Below, piece by piece: positions 19,556 to 29,392 of a stretch of 64,000 nt of DNA. Source of the stretch: Pedobacter sp. N36a (lineage in GTDB: Bacteria > Bacteroidota > Bacteroidia > Sphingobacteriales > Sphingobacteriaceae). A program made the translations under genes and the position numbers. Where the stretch lies: contig NZ_JACSZW010000005.1 in assembly GCF_014472395.1 (NCBI RefSeq), positions 310,001 to 374,000 of the forward strand. The letters are read 5' to 3'. How positions within the stretch are numbered: position 1 is the stretch's first letter; the number at the start of each line of letters is the position of its first letter. The notes under the pieces are model-generated. The model saw nothing but the letters and a program-made list of their open reading frames with translations. It searched no databases and had not been told where the DNA came from.

Positions 19556-21193
19556 ATGAACTTTATACCTTCAAAATATACCACCACCATCATCCTTGCA
19601 GGCCTGCTTAGCATGAGCTCCTGCAAGAAAGACTTCCTGGACAGAAAGCCTTTAAACCTGATTTCGGAAGCCAGCCTTTGGGAAGATCCGGAACTGATTA
19701 AATTGTCTGTAAATGAGTTTTACAACTTCATGAACAGCGGCTTTACCGCGACTTACCTGCCTGCCGCGATCACAGACGATATTCAGGTAATTGGAAGCGA
19801 AGAAAGCAAGATTTCCGGCTACCTGACCGGCGATTTCAATGCCACTACTTTTCCTCAAAAGAACCTCTGGAAAGACAGCTATGCGCAGATCAGAAAGATC
19901 AATTACTTCCTGGAAAGAGCAGAAACAGCGCCGGCATTGAACCCAGCACAACGAAAAGATATGTTAGGACAAGCTCGTTTTTTCAGAGCCTTCGTTTACT
20001 TTCAATTGTTCAGCAGTTTCAAGGAAGTTCCTTTATTGCTAAAAGCACAGCCAGTAGAAGAAGCTCAGGACAAGCCTTTTAAAACTAGCCAGCAGGATGG
20101 CATGGCCTTTATCGCTGCTGAGTTAGCCCAGGCATCCGAAGAACTACCAGCATCCTGGCCAGGTACAGAATATGGCAGGATTACCAGTGCCGCTGCACAG
20201 GCCTTTCGAAGCCGCGTTTTACTATGGGCAGCAAGTTCGCTGAACAATCCTGCCAATAGTTTAGACAAATGGCAGGCAGCCGCTGATGCAGCAAAAAAGG
20301 TGATAAACACCGCTTATTATAGCTTACAAGCAGATTATAACGATCCTTTCCTGAAAAAAAACGTACTGGTTAAACCAGAGGACATCCTGGAATTCCGTTA
20401 CAATGGATTGAAAGGTGAGAAACAACACAGTTTCGATAAAAACAATAGTCCGGCAGGATATGGAGGAAAAGGCACCAATGCCCCTACTCAGGAAATTGTT
20501 GATGAGTACGAAATGAAAAACGGCAAGATGATCGGCGAAAGCGGATCTGGTTACCTGGCTTCCGACCCTTATGCAGGCCGCGATCCACGTTTCGAAAAAT
20601 CTGTATTGTACAACAATGCCAGCTTTAAAGGAAGAGCCGTAGAAACCTTCGCTAAAGGTAAAGACATGCCTACGTCCAACCCTACACCTACCGGCTTTTA
20701 TATCCGGAAATTCATCGCTGAAGATTTCGATTACAACAAAGATGTGAACGTAACTAGCAGCACCAATTGGGTGATCATGCGCTATGCAGAAGTACTTTTA
20801 AACTATGCAGAAGCACAGAATGAAGCGATTGGACCAGACGCTACTGTTTATCAGGCCATCAATGACATTCGCAAAAGAGCAAAAATGCCAGAACTGCCAA
20901 CAGGCTTAACTCAGCCGGAAATGCGTGCAAAAATCCGCCATGAACGCAGGATTGAGCTGGCTTTCGAAGACCAGACCCGTTATAACGATTTACGTCGCTG
21001 GAAGGAAGCAGCAAATATCCTTAATAAATCAGTGAATGGCGTCACCATTACCAAAGCGACCAATGGCAGCTTAACCTTTGTAGCAAAAAAATCAGGCAGC
21101 AGAGTCTTTACCGATAAAAACTACTGGCAGCCAATTCCTTTAACGGAAATCGCGACCAATCCAAACCTTAAACCACAAAACGAGGGCTGGTAA
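19556..21193 (+). CDS. SusD/RagB-type substrate-binding outer membrane lipoprotein
   Basis: 545 residues. The lipobox LLSMSSCKKD puts the lipidated Cys at residue 23, so it is surface or outer-membrane anchored. The SusD signature follows: FLDRKPL near the start, tetratricopeptide-like helices with QARFFRAFVYFQLF, and the C-terminal RHERRIELAFEDQTRYNDLRRW. SusD proteins act as a lid on SusC and bind the nutrient. It begins 26 bp after susC. The ligand cannot be read from sequence. Confidence 0.95.
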   Translation: MNFIPSKYTTTIILAGLLSMSSCKKDFLDRKPLNLISEASLWEDPELIKLSVNEFYNFMNSGFTATYLPAAITDDIQVIGSEESKISGYLTGDFNATTFPQKNLWKDSYAQIRKINYFLERAETAPALNPAQRKDMLGQARFFRAFVYFQLFSSFKEVPLLLKAQPVEEAQDKPFKTSQQDGMAFIAAELAQASEELPASWPGTEYGRITSAAAQAFRSRVLLWAASSLNNPANSLDKWQAAADAAKKVINTAYYSLQADYNDPFLKKNVLVKPEDILEFRYNGLKGEKQHSFDKNNSPAGYGGKGTNAPTQEIVDEYEMKNGKMIGESGSGYLASDPYAGRDPRFEKSVLYNNASFKGRAVETFAKGKDMPTSNPTPTGFYIRKFIAEDFDYNKDVNVTSSTNWVIMRYAEVLLNYAEAQNEAIGPDATVYQAINDIRKRAKMPELPTGLTQPEMRAKIRHERRIELAFEDQTRYNDLRRWKEAANILNKSVNGVTITKATNGSLTFVAKKSGSRVFTDKNYWQPIPLTEIATNPNLKPQNEGW

Positions 21194-21233
21194 TCCAGCT
21201 CCTCAGAAACATAAATATCAATTTAATCTGTTC

Positions 21234-23756
21234 ATGAATTTCGAATCTACCTTTAAACAAAAGAATAGCAGCCTGACAAGGGCTGCTTTCTTCCTCCTAT
21301 TTCCTGTTCTCATCGGCGGAACCGCCTTTGCACAGCAAACAAAATGGCCTGGCAGCATGGCCGGAAAAGCGGTACAGGATACCACCTCAAAAAATGCGGT
21401 AAAAAAAAGCACCATCAAAAAGTTCTCAGAAATTATCCCTGCAGGCACGAAAGCCGATGAAGGATTGTTCAATGTATATAAAGTAGATCAGAAATACTTT
21501 TTTGAAATCCCGGATTCACTATTGGGCAGAGACCTACTGGTCGTGACCAGATTTACACAAACACCTGTGGCTTTAAGAGAATCCAGAGCGCAATATGGTG
21601 GTGAAATGCTGAACAACCAAGTTTGGAATTGGGAAAAGCACGACAAACAAATATTCATCAGAGTTCCTAACTTTAAATTCGTAGCAGATAAATCATCAGA
21701 TTTACATCAGGCATTGGAAAACTCTAATGCACTGCCTATTCTTGCCGCTTTTGACATTAAAGCTTTCAGTGCAAATGGCAAAGGTGTTTTAATCGACGTT
21801 ACCGACTTTTACAACGGTGATATTCCTGGAATGTCTTTACCAGAAGGCCTGAAAAAGACCTATAAAATTGCTGGCATCGACAATACCCGCTCTTTCATTG
21901 ATACTGCAAAAAGTTTTCCTACCAACATAGAAGTGAAAACGGTAAAAACTTATAGAAGTCCGGAATTGCCGACTGATAAAACTGTTGGTGCGATGACCTT
22001 TGGTTTAAATACTTCCATGTTATTATTGCCTAAAGAACCAATGAAAGCACGTCTGGAGAACAAAAGAGTGGGTTACTTCACAGAAAGACAGCTTGATTTT
22101 GGTGTTTCCGACAAACATGTTACCCCTACTGCTTACATTCAAAGATGGAAGTTAGAACCAAAAGATGAAGCGGCTTATAGCCGTGGTGAGCTGGTAGAAC
22201 CAAAAAAACAAATCGTATACTATATAGACCCTGCAACGCCTAAAAAGTGGGTTCCTTTCTTAATTCAGGGGGTGAACGACTGGAATACTGCTTTTGAAGC
22301 CGCAGGTTTTAAAAATGCAATTATAGCTAAAGAAGCACCGACTCCTCAGCAGGATCCGGAATTTAGTACCGAGGATGCACGCTATTCTGTGATCCGTTAT
22401 TTTGCCTCTTCTACTGAGAATGCTTACGGTCCGAGGATTGCAGATCCAAGATCCGGAGAGATCATGGAAAGTCATATCGGCTGGTATCACAATGTGATGT
22501 CACTGTTGAGAAGCTGGTTTTTCGTACAAACAGCAGCGATCAATCCACAAGCTAGAGGTTCAGAAATCAGTGATGCTCAAATGGGACAGCTAGTTAGATT
22601 TGTGTCTTCTCATGAAGTAGGTCACACCTTAGGTTTACTCCATAACTTTGGCTCCAGTGCAGCATTTCCTGTAGATTCTCTACGCTCAAAAACCTTCACT
22701 GCAAAATATGGTACCGCTCCTTCCATCATGGATTATGCGCGTTTCAACTATATCGCGCAGCCGGCGGATGGTGTAACAGAAATTTATCCTAAAATCGGTG
22801 CTTATGATCAGTATGCCATTAAATTCGGTTATACTTATTTCCCTGGCGACAAATCTTCTAAAGAAGAGAAAAAGACGCTGGATGCCATGATTTTGAAAAA
22901 GGCTAAAGACCCCTTGTATTTTTATGGAAAACAAGGTTCTATAGATCCACGTGCACAAAGTGAAGACCTGGGCGACAATGCCATGAAGGCGAGTACTTAC
23001 GGTATTGAAAACCTGAAAAGAATTCTTCCGAATCTGGAAAAATGGACGTATGAACCTGGTAAAGAACTGGAAGATGTAAGTGATTTATATTACGAGGTGA
23101 TCCGCCAATACAGACGCTACGTCAACCATGTGGTGGCTAACATCAGTGGCTTGCAAGAAGATGTAAAAACGGTAGACGAACCGGGTGCAGTGTACAGCTA
23201 TACGCCAAAAGCGAAGCAGCAGCAAGCTGTAGCTTTCTTAAACAAACAGGTTTTCAGCACGCCAAACTGGCTGTTAAACCCTTCCATTTTAGCAAGAGTA
23301 GATTATGGGGTAGTGAACCACAGGATTACAGAAATGCAGAATCAGGTATTAACTTCGCTATTGGAAACTTATGGTTTCGCCAGAATGATTGATGATGAGA
23401 CGAAAAACGGAGCGAATGCCTATACCGTGAACAACCTGCTGACTGATTTACGTGGTTATATATTCAATTCAGAGACACCAGATGTTTTCAAAAGAGCATT
23501 GCAAAGGTCTTACACAGATCGTTTAGGTGTGTTATTGAAGTTAGATAAACCGGTGGTAGAATCGGGTTATGCAATTATGGGCATTACTCCTTACAATCCT
23601 AATATTTCGGACATGAGGCTGATGGTACGTTCAGAATTGAAAAAACTACAGACCAATGTAAAAGCATTACAGGCAAGCACAACTAATACATTGATCAAAA
23701 GTCATTATGAGGACCTTGCCGATCGCATTTACAAAATGTTGAACCCTAAAGTTTAA
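21234..23756 (+). CDS. zinc-dependent metalloprotease (DUF5117/DUF5118 type), exported
   Basis: 840 residues with an N-terminal signal sequence (FFLLFPVLIGGTAFAQ). Zinc motif HEVGHTLGLLHN (near residue 463) matches HExxHxxGxxH, so two His, one Glu and a third His are present, followed by a Met-turn-like SIMDYARFNY. This places it with the gluzincin/metzincin-like metalloproteases common next to SusCD pairs in Bacteroidota. It starts 40 bp after susD, on the same strand, and is followed by a terminator, so it is the last gene of the SusC-SusD unit. It probably processes an extracellular or periplasmic protein or peptide imported by that pair. That role is inferred. Confidence 0.9.
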   Translation: MNFESTFKQKNSSLTRAAFFLLFPVLIGGTAFAQQTKWPGSMAGKAVQDTTSKNAVKKSTIKKFSEIIPAGTKADEGLFNVYKVDQKYFFEIPDSLLGRDLLVVTRFTQTPVALRESRAQYGGEMLNNQVWNWEKHDKQIFIRVPNFKFVADKSSDLHQALENSNALPILAAFDIKAFSANGKGVLIDVTDFYNGDIPGMSLPEGLKKTYKIAGIDNTRSFIDTAKSFPTNIEVKTVKTYRSPELPTDKTVGAMTFGLNTSMLLLPKEPMKARLENKRVGYFTERQLDFGVSDKHVTPTAYIQRWKLEPKDEAAYSRGELVEPKKQIVYYIDPATPKKWVPFLIQGVNDWNTAFEAAGFKNAIIAKEAPTPQQDPEFSTEDARYSVIRYFASSTENAYGPRIADPRSGEIMESHIGWYHNVMSLLRSWFFVQTAAINPQARGSEISDAQMGQLVRFVSSHEVGHTLGLLHNFGSSAAFPVDSLRSKTFTAKYGTAPSIMDYARFNYIAQPADGVTEIYPKIGAYDQYAIKFGYTYFPGDKSSKEEKKTLDAMILKKAKDPLYFYGKQGSIDPRAQSEDLGDNAMKASTYGIENLKRILPNLEKWTYEPGKELEDVSDLYYEVIRQYRRYVNHVVANISGLQEDVKTVDEPGAVYSYTPKAKQQQAVAFLNKQVFSTPNWLLNPSILARVDYGVVNHRITEMQNQVLTSLLETYGFARMIDDETKNGANAYTVNNLLTDLRGYIFNSETPDVFKRALQRSYTDRLGVLLKLDKPVVESGYAIMGITPYNPNISDMRLMVRSELKKLQTNVKALQASTTNTLIKSHYEDLADRIYKMLNPKV

Positions 23757-23787
23757 TTCCCGGAAATTCCTATCCTGGTTATTTTGC

Positions 23788-23821
23788 AAAAAGCCATTCC
23801 TTTTAACAGGAATGGCTTTTT
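23788..23821. terminator. bidirectional terminator
   Basis: A 13-bp inverted repeat (23788-23800 and 23809-23821) with an 8-nt loop, flanked by A-run and T-run. It serves the protease gene and the convergent peroxidase gene. Confidence 0.85.
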
Positions 23822-23842
23822 TTATAGTGGGACCGATTATAC

Positions 23843-24835
23843 TTACTGAAGTGTCATTTTGTTGATAAAAGCCTCGTCAGTCAGCGTTTTCAAAAAGGCC
23901 ACCACCTTTTTCTGCTCCTGATCTGTTAATGGGACTCCTGCTTTTCCATTCGTCTGCATTAAGGGATCTAAATCCTTTTCCTGATGCACACCAGTCGCAT
24001 AGTGTACCATCACTTCTTCTAAAGTAGCAAAACGGCCATCATGAAAATAAGGTGCAGTAACTTCGATATTTCTTAAAGAAGGAACTTTAAACTTTTTCAC
24101 CGGATCATTCGCGGTACTTGTTCCGATATTTCTCAAAGATTCATCGGTAAACAAATCGCCCGCATGACAAGTAGCACATTTCTCTTTGAAAAGCTTTAAG
24201 CCTCCCAGTTCTGCTGGGCTAAAGGTATTTTCTTGTTTTACCACGAGTTTATCATAACGTGAATTTGCAGACACCAGCGATAGCAGGTATTGTTCGATCA
24301 CTCCGGTTACATCTTTTTCCTGTATCGTATCTACGCCTAAAACCGATTTGAAGTAATGCTTATATAGGGGAGAAGCATTCAGTTTAGCCACCACATTCAG
24401 CATGGTCTCTCCCATTTCTGCCGGACTGGTTAAGGCATTAATTGCCGTGTTACGCAAATGCGATTCTCTTCCATCCCTGAAAAAAGAAGCCTTCCATTGC
24501 AGGTTCATTAAAGCGGGCGTATTCTTTGTACCATGGATATTTTCATTGACCCCTGGGTTGATTTTTATCCCTTTACTCGCATAGCCGTCAGTTTGATTGT
24601 GACAGGAAGCACAGGCTACCTTTCCATTTTTAGAAAGCAATGCATCATCAAATAACTTTTGTCCGAGGGTAACCCCCTCTACTGTCAACGCAGGTCCTTG
24701 CTGCACAATTGCCGGGAAATTAACCGGTCTTCTCACTGCCACATCGGTTTTAATCGTCGACAAGCCAAAGGCGAAAACAGCGATCAACAGACCGAAAATC
24801 AAAATCCCAAACACAAAAACTTTATTCTTCTTCAT
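23843..24835 (-). CDS. di-heme cytochrome c peroxidase (MauG/CcpA family)
   Basis: 330 residues. An N-terminal membrane anchor or signal (VFVFGILIFGLLIAVFAFG) precedes two haem-binding CxxCH motifs, CASCH (Cys 75) and CATCH (about residue 220). Conserved blocks such as FFRDGRESHLRNTAINALTS and APYFHDGRFATLEEVM follow. The family reduces hydrogen peroxide with electrons from cytochromes in the periplasm, although some members act as MauG-like oxidases. It lies 53 bp from a TauE/SafE gene on the same strand; no functional link is evident. Both haem sites and usual length are present. Confidence 0.9.
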   Translation of the reverse strand: MKKNKVFVFGILIFGLLIAVFAFGLSTIKTDVAVRRPVNFPAIVQQGPALTVEGVTLGQKLFDDALLSKNGKVACASCHNQTDGYASKGIKINPGVNENIHGTKNTPALMNLQWKASFFRDGRESHLRNTAINALTSPAEMGETMLNVVAKLNASPLYKHYFKSVLGVDTIQEKDVTGVIEQYLLSLVSANSRYDKLVVKQENTFSPAELGGLKLFKEKCATCHAGDLFTDESLRNIGTSTANDPVKKFKVPSLRNIEVTAPYFHDGRFATLEEVMVHYATGVHQEKDLDPLMQTNGKAGVPLTDQEQKKVVAFLKTLTDEAFINKMTLQ

Positions 24836-24888
24836 TAAATATCAATTGGGCACGAAAAAGTAACCTTCCTCAGCGCCATAAACAACAA

Positions 24889-25656
24889 TTATGCTTTGAT
24901 AAAAATATCATAGGCAAACCTCAGGATCGTCCCGAAAACCACTAGTAAAAAAAAGATGCGTATAAATTTATTGCCTCTCAGCAGGGCAAGTTTGGTTCCC
25001 AGAAATGAACCGCCCACATTGCAGAAAGCCATAGGAATGGCAAACTCATAAAGGATGTGTCCGGTGCTTCCAAAATAGCAGATTGCTGCGATATTGGTGG
25101 CCATATTGATCAGTTTTGCGCTTGCACTGGCATGCAGGAAATCATAACCCATTAAGGCAATGAAGGCAAGAATGAAAAATGTACCTGTTCCAGGGCCGAT
25201 TAAGCCATCATAAAAGCCAATGGTAAAACCAAAAAGCAATCCGATCAGCAACTGCTGAAGCACCGTATGCTCCTTTTCCTGGTGGACACCAAATTTTTTA
25301 TTGAAATAAGTATAAACCGCAACCATAATAAGGATGGCAAAAACGATCGGCTTTATAATGGTATTGTCGATCAGCGTAATGCTGTGTGCGCCCAATACCG
25401 CTCCGATAAATGCAGCTATTGCAATGTAAATCAGCAGCGGCCAGTTTAGCTTTACGTTCTGTGAGTACTTCCAGGCGGCAAAAGCAGTTCCGGAAAGAGA
25501 AGGGATTTTTGTGGTTCCAAAAAGTGTAGCCACCGAATACTGAGGTAACACAATCATGATGGCAGGAGTTTGGAGTAATCCACCACCACCCACAATCGCA
25601 TCGATAAAACCGGCAAAAAAAGAGACTATACAAAGTATAATCAGGTCTGACATCAT
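24889..25656 (-). CDS. sulfite exporter TauE/SafE family permease
   Basis: 255 residues. About seven to eight hydrophobic spans, with the family N-terminal motif GFIDAIVGGGGLLQTPA (residues 16-32) and its internal repeat GFYDGLIGPGTGTFFILAF (about 150). The family exports sulfite, sulfoacetate or other anions across the inner membrane. The substrate here is unknown, though sulfur-assimilation genes lie about 1 kb away in the opposite direction. Two adjacent Met codons (25656 or 25653) can start it. A perfect -7 promoter element lies at 25675-25682. Confidence 0.88.
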   Translation of the reverse strand: MMSDLIILCIVSFFAGFIDAIVGGGGLLQTPAIMIVLPQYSVATLFGTTKIPSLSGTAFAAWKYSQNVKLNWPLLIYIAIAAFIGAVLGAHSITLIDNTIIKPIVFAILIMVAVYTYFNKKFGVHQEKEHTVLQQLLIGLLFGFTIGFYDGLIGPGTGTFFILAFIALMGYDFLHASASAKLINMATNIAAICYFGSTGHILYEFAIPMAFCNVGGSFLGTKLALLRGNKFIRIFFLLVVFGTILRFAYDIFIKA

Positions 25657-25674
25657 AGTATTCCCTTAATGCCG

Positions 25675-25682
25675 CAAAATTA
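25675..25682 (-). promoter_or_regulatory. -7 promoter element of the TauE/SafE gene
   Basis: Minus strand TAATTTTG matches TAnnTTTG. A TTG lies only 14 bp further upstream, shorter than the usual 19 bp, so strength is uncertain. Confidence 0.35.
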
Positions 25683-25697
25683 GGCTTTTTTAAGCAC

Positions 25698-25728
25698 AAA
25701 AAAAGGGACCCAACCACGAGTCCCTTTA
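25698..25728 (-). terminator. terminator after the lipocalin-like lipoprotein gene
   Basis: On the minus strand AAAGGGAC, an unpaired region, GTCCCTTT-like arm, then a T-run. It lies 24 bp after the stop of the gene at 25752. Confidence 0.75.
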
Positions 25729-25751
25729 CCTAAACCAAATTTAACCAAAAA

Positions 25752-26243
25752 TTATTTTGCTGCTTTCGAGAAATGTAACACGATATAAGCTGTTGCATTG
25801 CCATATTCTACTGGTGATTTGATCACCAATGATTCTTTTGAAGAAGTGGACATTACTAAACGGTAACCTTCAGTTACGTTTTTAGCTTTATCGCCTTCAT
25901 ATATTTTCTTAAACTGGAAAGTCTGATCCGGTACACTTGCCGACCAATAAATAGATTGTGTTCTCGCTGCGCAATTGCCGCCGCCTGGTAAGCTATAACT
26001 ACCGTTGCCGCTGTTTGTTAATCTCCAAGTACCGCCAACAAAGCAATTTGGAGCTGCTTCACCAAATAATGATTTAACAGAAGCTTCAGGAATCCCTTCA
26101 TACGTAATGTCATTCAATACCCAGGTACCAGTAACATCACCTCTCTTCACCACTTCAGTACCTGTTCCACCTTTTGGAGAACAACTTTGCAATACCATTA
26201 ATGAACTGCATAAAATGGCTGCGATCAGGAATATTCTTTTCAT
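25752..26243 (-). CDS. lipocalin-like lipoprotein of unknown function
   Basis: 163 residues from the ATG at 26243; the frame is open further upstream but the signal peptide MKRIFLIAAILCSSLMVLQSC fixes this start. The lipobox Cys is at residue 21. The mature part begins with GTWVL, the usual first strand of bacterial lipocalin-like domains, and remains beta-rich (GGTWRLTNSGNGSYSLPGG) with two further Cys that could form a disulfide. Bacteroidota carry many such small outer-membrane or periplasmic lipoproteins of unknown ligand. It stands alone with its own terminator. Confidence 0.75.
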   Translation of the reverse strand: MKRIFLIAAILCSSLMVLQSCSPKGGTGTEVVKRGDVTGTWVLNDITYEGIPEASVKSLFGEAAPNCFVGGTWRLTNSGNGSYSLPGGGNCAARTQSIYWSASVPDQTFQFKKIYEGDKAKNVTEGYRLVMSTSSKESLVIKSPVEYGNATAYIVLHFSKAAK

Positions 26244-26382
26244 ATCAATCTGTTTTTTTATTTGTTTAATTTTCATTGTTTGTGAACCTGCTGACAAAAA
26301 TGCACTTTTTACCATATTAAGTCACAATACTGTTTCAATTACATAAATCTTGCCAAAACTTCAGCAGAATATTTTTTACTTT

Positions 26383-26390
26383 TAGCTTTG
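26383..26390 (+). promoter_or_regulatory. -7 promoter element of the trans-sulfuration gene
   Basis: TAGCTTTG, a full match to TAnnTTTG, 40 bp before the ATG at 26431. No TTG lies at the expected -33 distance. Confidence 0.4.
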
Positions 26391-26430
26391 TGGGCTTCAG
26401 CTCCCCAATTAACTATTTATCCACCTGAAA

Positions 26431-27546
26431 ATGAAACCAGAAACTTTAGCTATACATTCCGGAAATTTATATAAATCCGCTACTGGCGATGTTACACCGC
26501 CTATTAATTTGTCCACAACGTTTTTTAGAGATGAAGATGGTGGCTATTCTGGCGGACACATGTACAGCCGTGTCAGTAACCCGAACCGCTCTGCTTTAGA
26601 GAAAGTATTGACAGATTTAGAAAATGGTGCAGATGCCTGTGCGTTTTCTTCAGGAAATACAGCAGGGATGTCTCTTTTTCAGGCCTTAGCTCCAGGAAGC
26701 CATATCATCGCTCCTGACGATATGTACTGGGGCTTCAAAAAGCAATTGCAATCGATCTTTGCAGATACCTTAACTATTGATTTCATAGACCTGACCAATA
26801 TTGCAGGGATTTCAGCTTATATTAAAGAAAACACGGTGATGATCTGGGTGGAAACACCTTCTAACCCATTACTAAAGATAACAGACCTAGCGGCTATTTC
26901 TAAGATTGCCAAGGCCCATGACCTTTTACTGGCTTGCGACAGCACCTTTGCTTCGCCATGCTTACAAAAGCCCATTGAGCTGGGGGCAGATATCGTGATG
27001 CATTCTTCTACCAAATATATTGGTGGACATAGTGATGTACTGGGTGGTGCTTTAATCACGGCCAAAAGGACACCATTCTGGGAAAAAGTAAGGAACATAC
27101 AGCAGATTGGTGGTGCAGTACCTTCCCCATTTGATTGCTTTTTACTATTAAGAAGTGTAAAAACCCTTCCTTACCGCATGCGTGGTCATTGCGAAAATGG
27201 AATGGCATTGGCCACCTACCTGGAAAAACATCCAAAAGTGGAAGCCGTATTTTACCCTGGCTTACCTGCACACCCTCAGCATGAAATCGCAAAACAACAG
27301 ATGAGTGGTTTTGGAGGGATGCTATCCATTCTAGTCCATGGTGGCGCCGAAGAAGCACGCCGAGTAGTCAATACCGTACAACTGTTTGCTCAGGCAACCA
27401 GTCTGGGGGGCGTAGAAAGCTTAATTGAACACCGTGCATCTGTGGAAGGCCCGGATACCAAGACACCACAGAATTTAATTCGGATCTCTGTTGGACTGGA
27501 ACATATAGACGACCTAATCGAAGATTTTAAACAAGCTTTAGATTAA
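26431..27546 (+). CDS. trans-sulfuration PLP enzyme (cystathionine gamma-synthase/lyase family)
   Basis: 371 residues. The Cys/Met metabolism PLP fold has YSRVSNPNRSALE near residue 47, the cofactor-binding SSGNTAGMSLFQAL near 70, and the PLP Lys in SSTKYIGGHSD (about residue 194). The C-terminal block SLGGVESLIEHRAS is typical of the gamma-synthase/gamma-lyase/O-succinylhomoserine sulfhydrylase group. The exact reaction cannot be told from motifs alone. It is monocistronic and lies ahead of the SAM-riboswitch metY operon, so a role in making or breaking cystathionine or homocysteine is likely. It lacks its own visible riboswitch. Confidence 0.88.
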   Translation: MKPETLAIHSGNLYKSATGDVTPPINLSTTFFRDEDGGYSGGHMYSRVSNPNRSALEKVLTDLENGADACAFSSGNTAGMSLFQALAPGSHIIAPDDMYWGFKKQLQSIFADTLTIDFIDLTNIAGISAYIKENTVMIWVETPSNPLLKITDLAAISKIAKAHDLLLACDSTFASPCLQKPIELGADIVMHSSTKYIGGHSDVLGGALITAKRTPFWEKVRNIQQIGGAVPSPFDCFLLLRSVKTLPYRMRGHCENGMALATYLEKHPKVEAVFYPGLPAHPQHEIAKQQMSGFGGMLSILVHGGAEEARRVVNTVQLFAQATSLGGVESLIEHRASVEGPDTKTPQNLIRISVGLEHIDDLIEDFKQALD

Positions 27547-27635
27547 AAAATCCTTCAAATCACGCAACGACTACCTTGTGTCATAATTTTATAGCGCTAT
27601 AAATCAACTATTTGCAAAATAATCAGAATTATATT

Positions 27636-27665
27636 TTGGTTATTTTGTGAATAGCTTTACATTTG
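27636..27665 (+). promoter_or_regulatory. promoter of the SAM-riboswitch/metY operon
   Basis: TTTTG with TTG at 27636-27638, a 19-bp spacer, and TACATTTG at 27658-27665. Both elements and their spacing fit the Bacteroidota housekeeping promoter. Transcription would start about 5 bp further on, roughly 40 bp before the riboswitch P1 helix. Confidence 0.7.
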
Positions 27666-27712
27666 TACTATTATTAGCGAAAGCTATTCAAGTCAACACC
27701 CTCTTAAACTGG

Positions 27713-27836
27713 GTTTTGATTTATAAAGAAGTGGCGAGAGACAGGCTCTTTGACCCACTGGCAACCCTCCCAAAATGGAGAAGGTGCCAATTCCTGACCG
27801 GTTCGCATGGTGCGTTCTGGAGAGATAAATTAAGAC
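27713..27836 (+). promoter_or_regulatory. SAM-I (S-box) riboswitch upstream of metY
   Basis: The aptamer carries the S-box signatures: GTGGCGAGAGACAGG then CTGGCAACC and AAGGTGCCAATTCC. P1 pairs 27713-27724 with 27825-27836 (12 bp with G-U pairs). P2 pairs GTGG (27731-27734) with CCAC (27755-27758) and has an inner GAGAG/CTCTT stem with kink-turn-like GA bases. P3 uses TGGCA/TGCCA plus CTCC/GGAG. The class binds S-adenosylmethionine and usually represses sulfur amino acid genes. Here it precedes metY-metX-hom by about 225 bp. No U-run terminator follows, so control may act on translation or through the leader ORF next to it. Confidence 0.9.
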
Positions 27837-27837
27837 A

Positions 27838-27921
27838 ATGAAAACAGTTAAAATTACATCAGATTCTTTTAATTATTGTAGTAAACAGCGTACAATTTGT
27901 ATGTGCTGTTGCATGCGATAA
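27838..27921 (+). CDS. 27-residue Cys/Met-rich putative leader peptide
   Basis: The ATG lies one base after the 3' strand of the riboswitch P1 helix. The frame runs 27 codons and ends in CMCCCMR followed by TAA, with 5 Cys and 3 Met in 27 residues (Cys at 14, 21, 23, 24, 25). A run of Cys and Met codons just before a stop, upstream of a methionine/homocysteine operon, is the pattern of a ribosome-stalling leader peptide that senses charged Cys- or Met-tRNA. No Shine-Dalgarno is present, as is normal for this phylum. Against it: the ORF is very short and could be chance. Conservation would decide. Confidence 0.6.
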   Translation: MKTVKITSDSFNYCSKQRTICMCCCMR

Positions 27922-29368
<1,447 letters not shown>

Positions 29369-29392
29369 TAACCTTACTACCAAAGCATCACA

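Noticed and set aside
25298..25717. 139-codon ORF opposite frame within the TauE/SafE gene region
   Set aside because: Same strand, different frame; Cys- and Tyr-rich composition is typical of out-of-frame reading of a membrane protein gene.
27647..27841. 64-codon ORF overlapping the riboswitch
   Set aside because: It starts inside the promoter and reads through the conserved riboswitch structure; its sequence is explained by the RNA.
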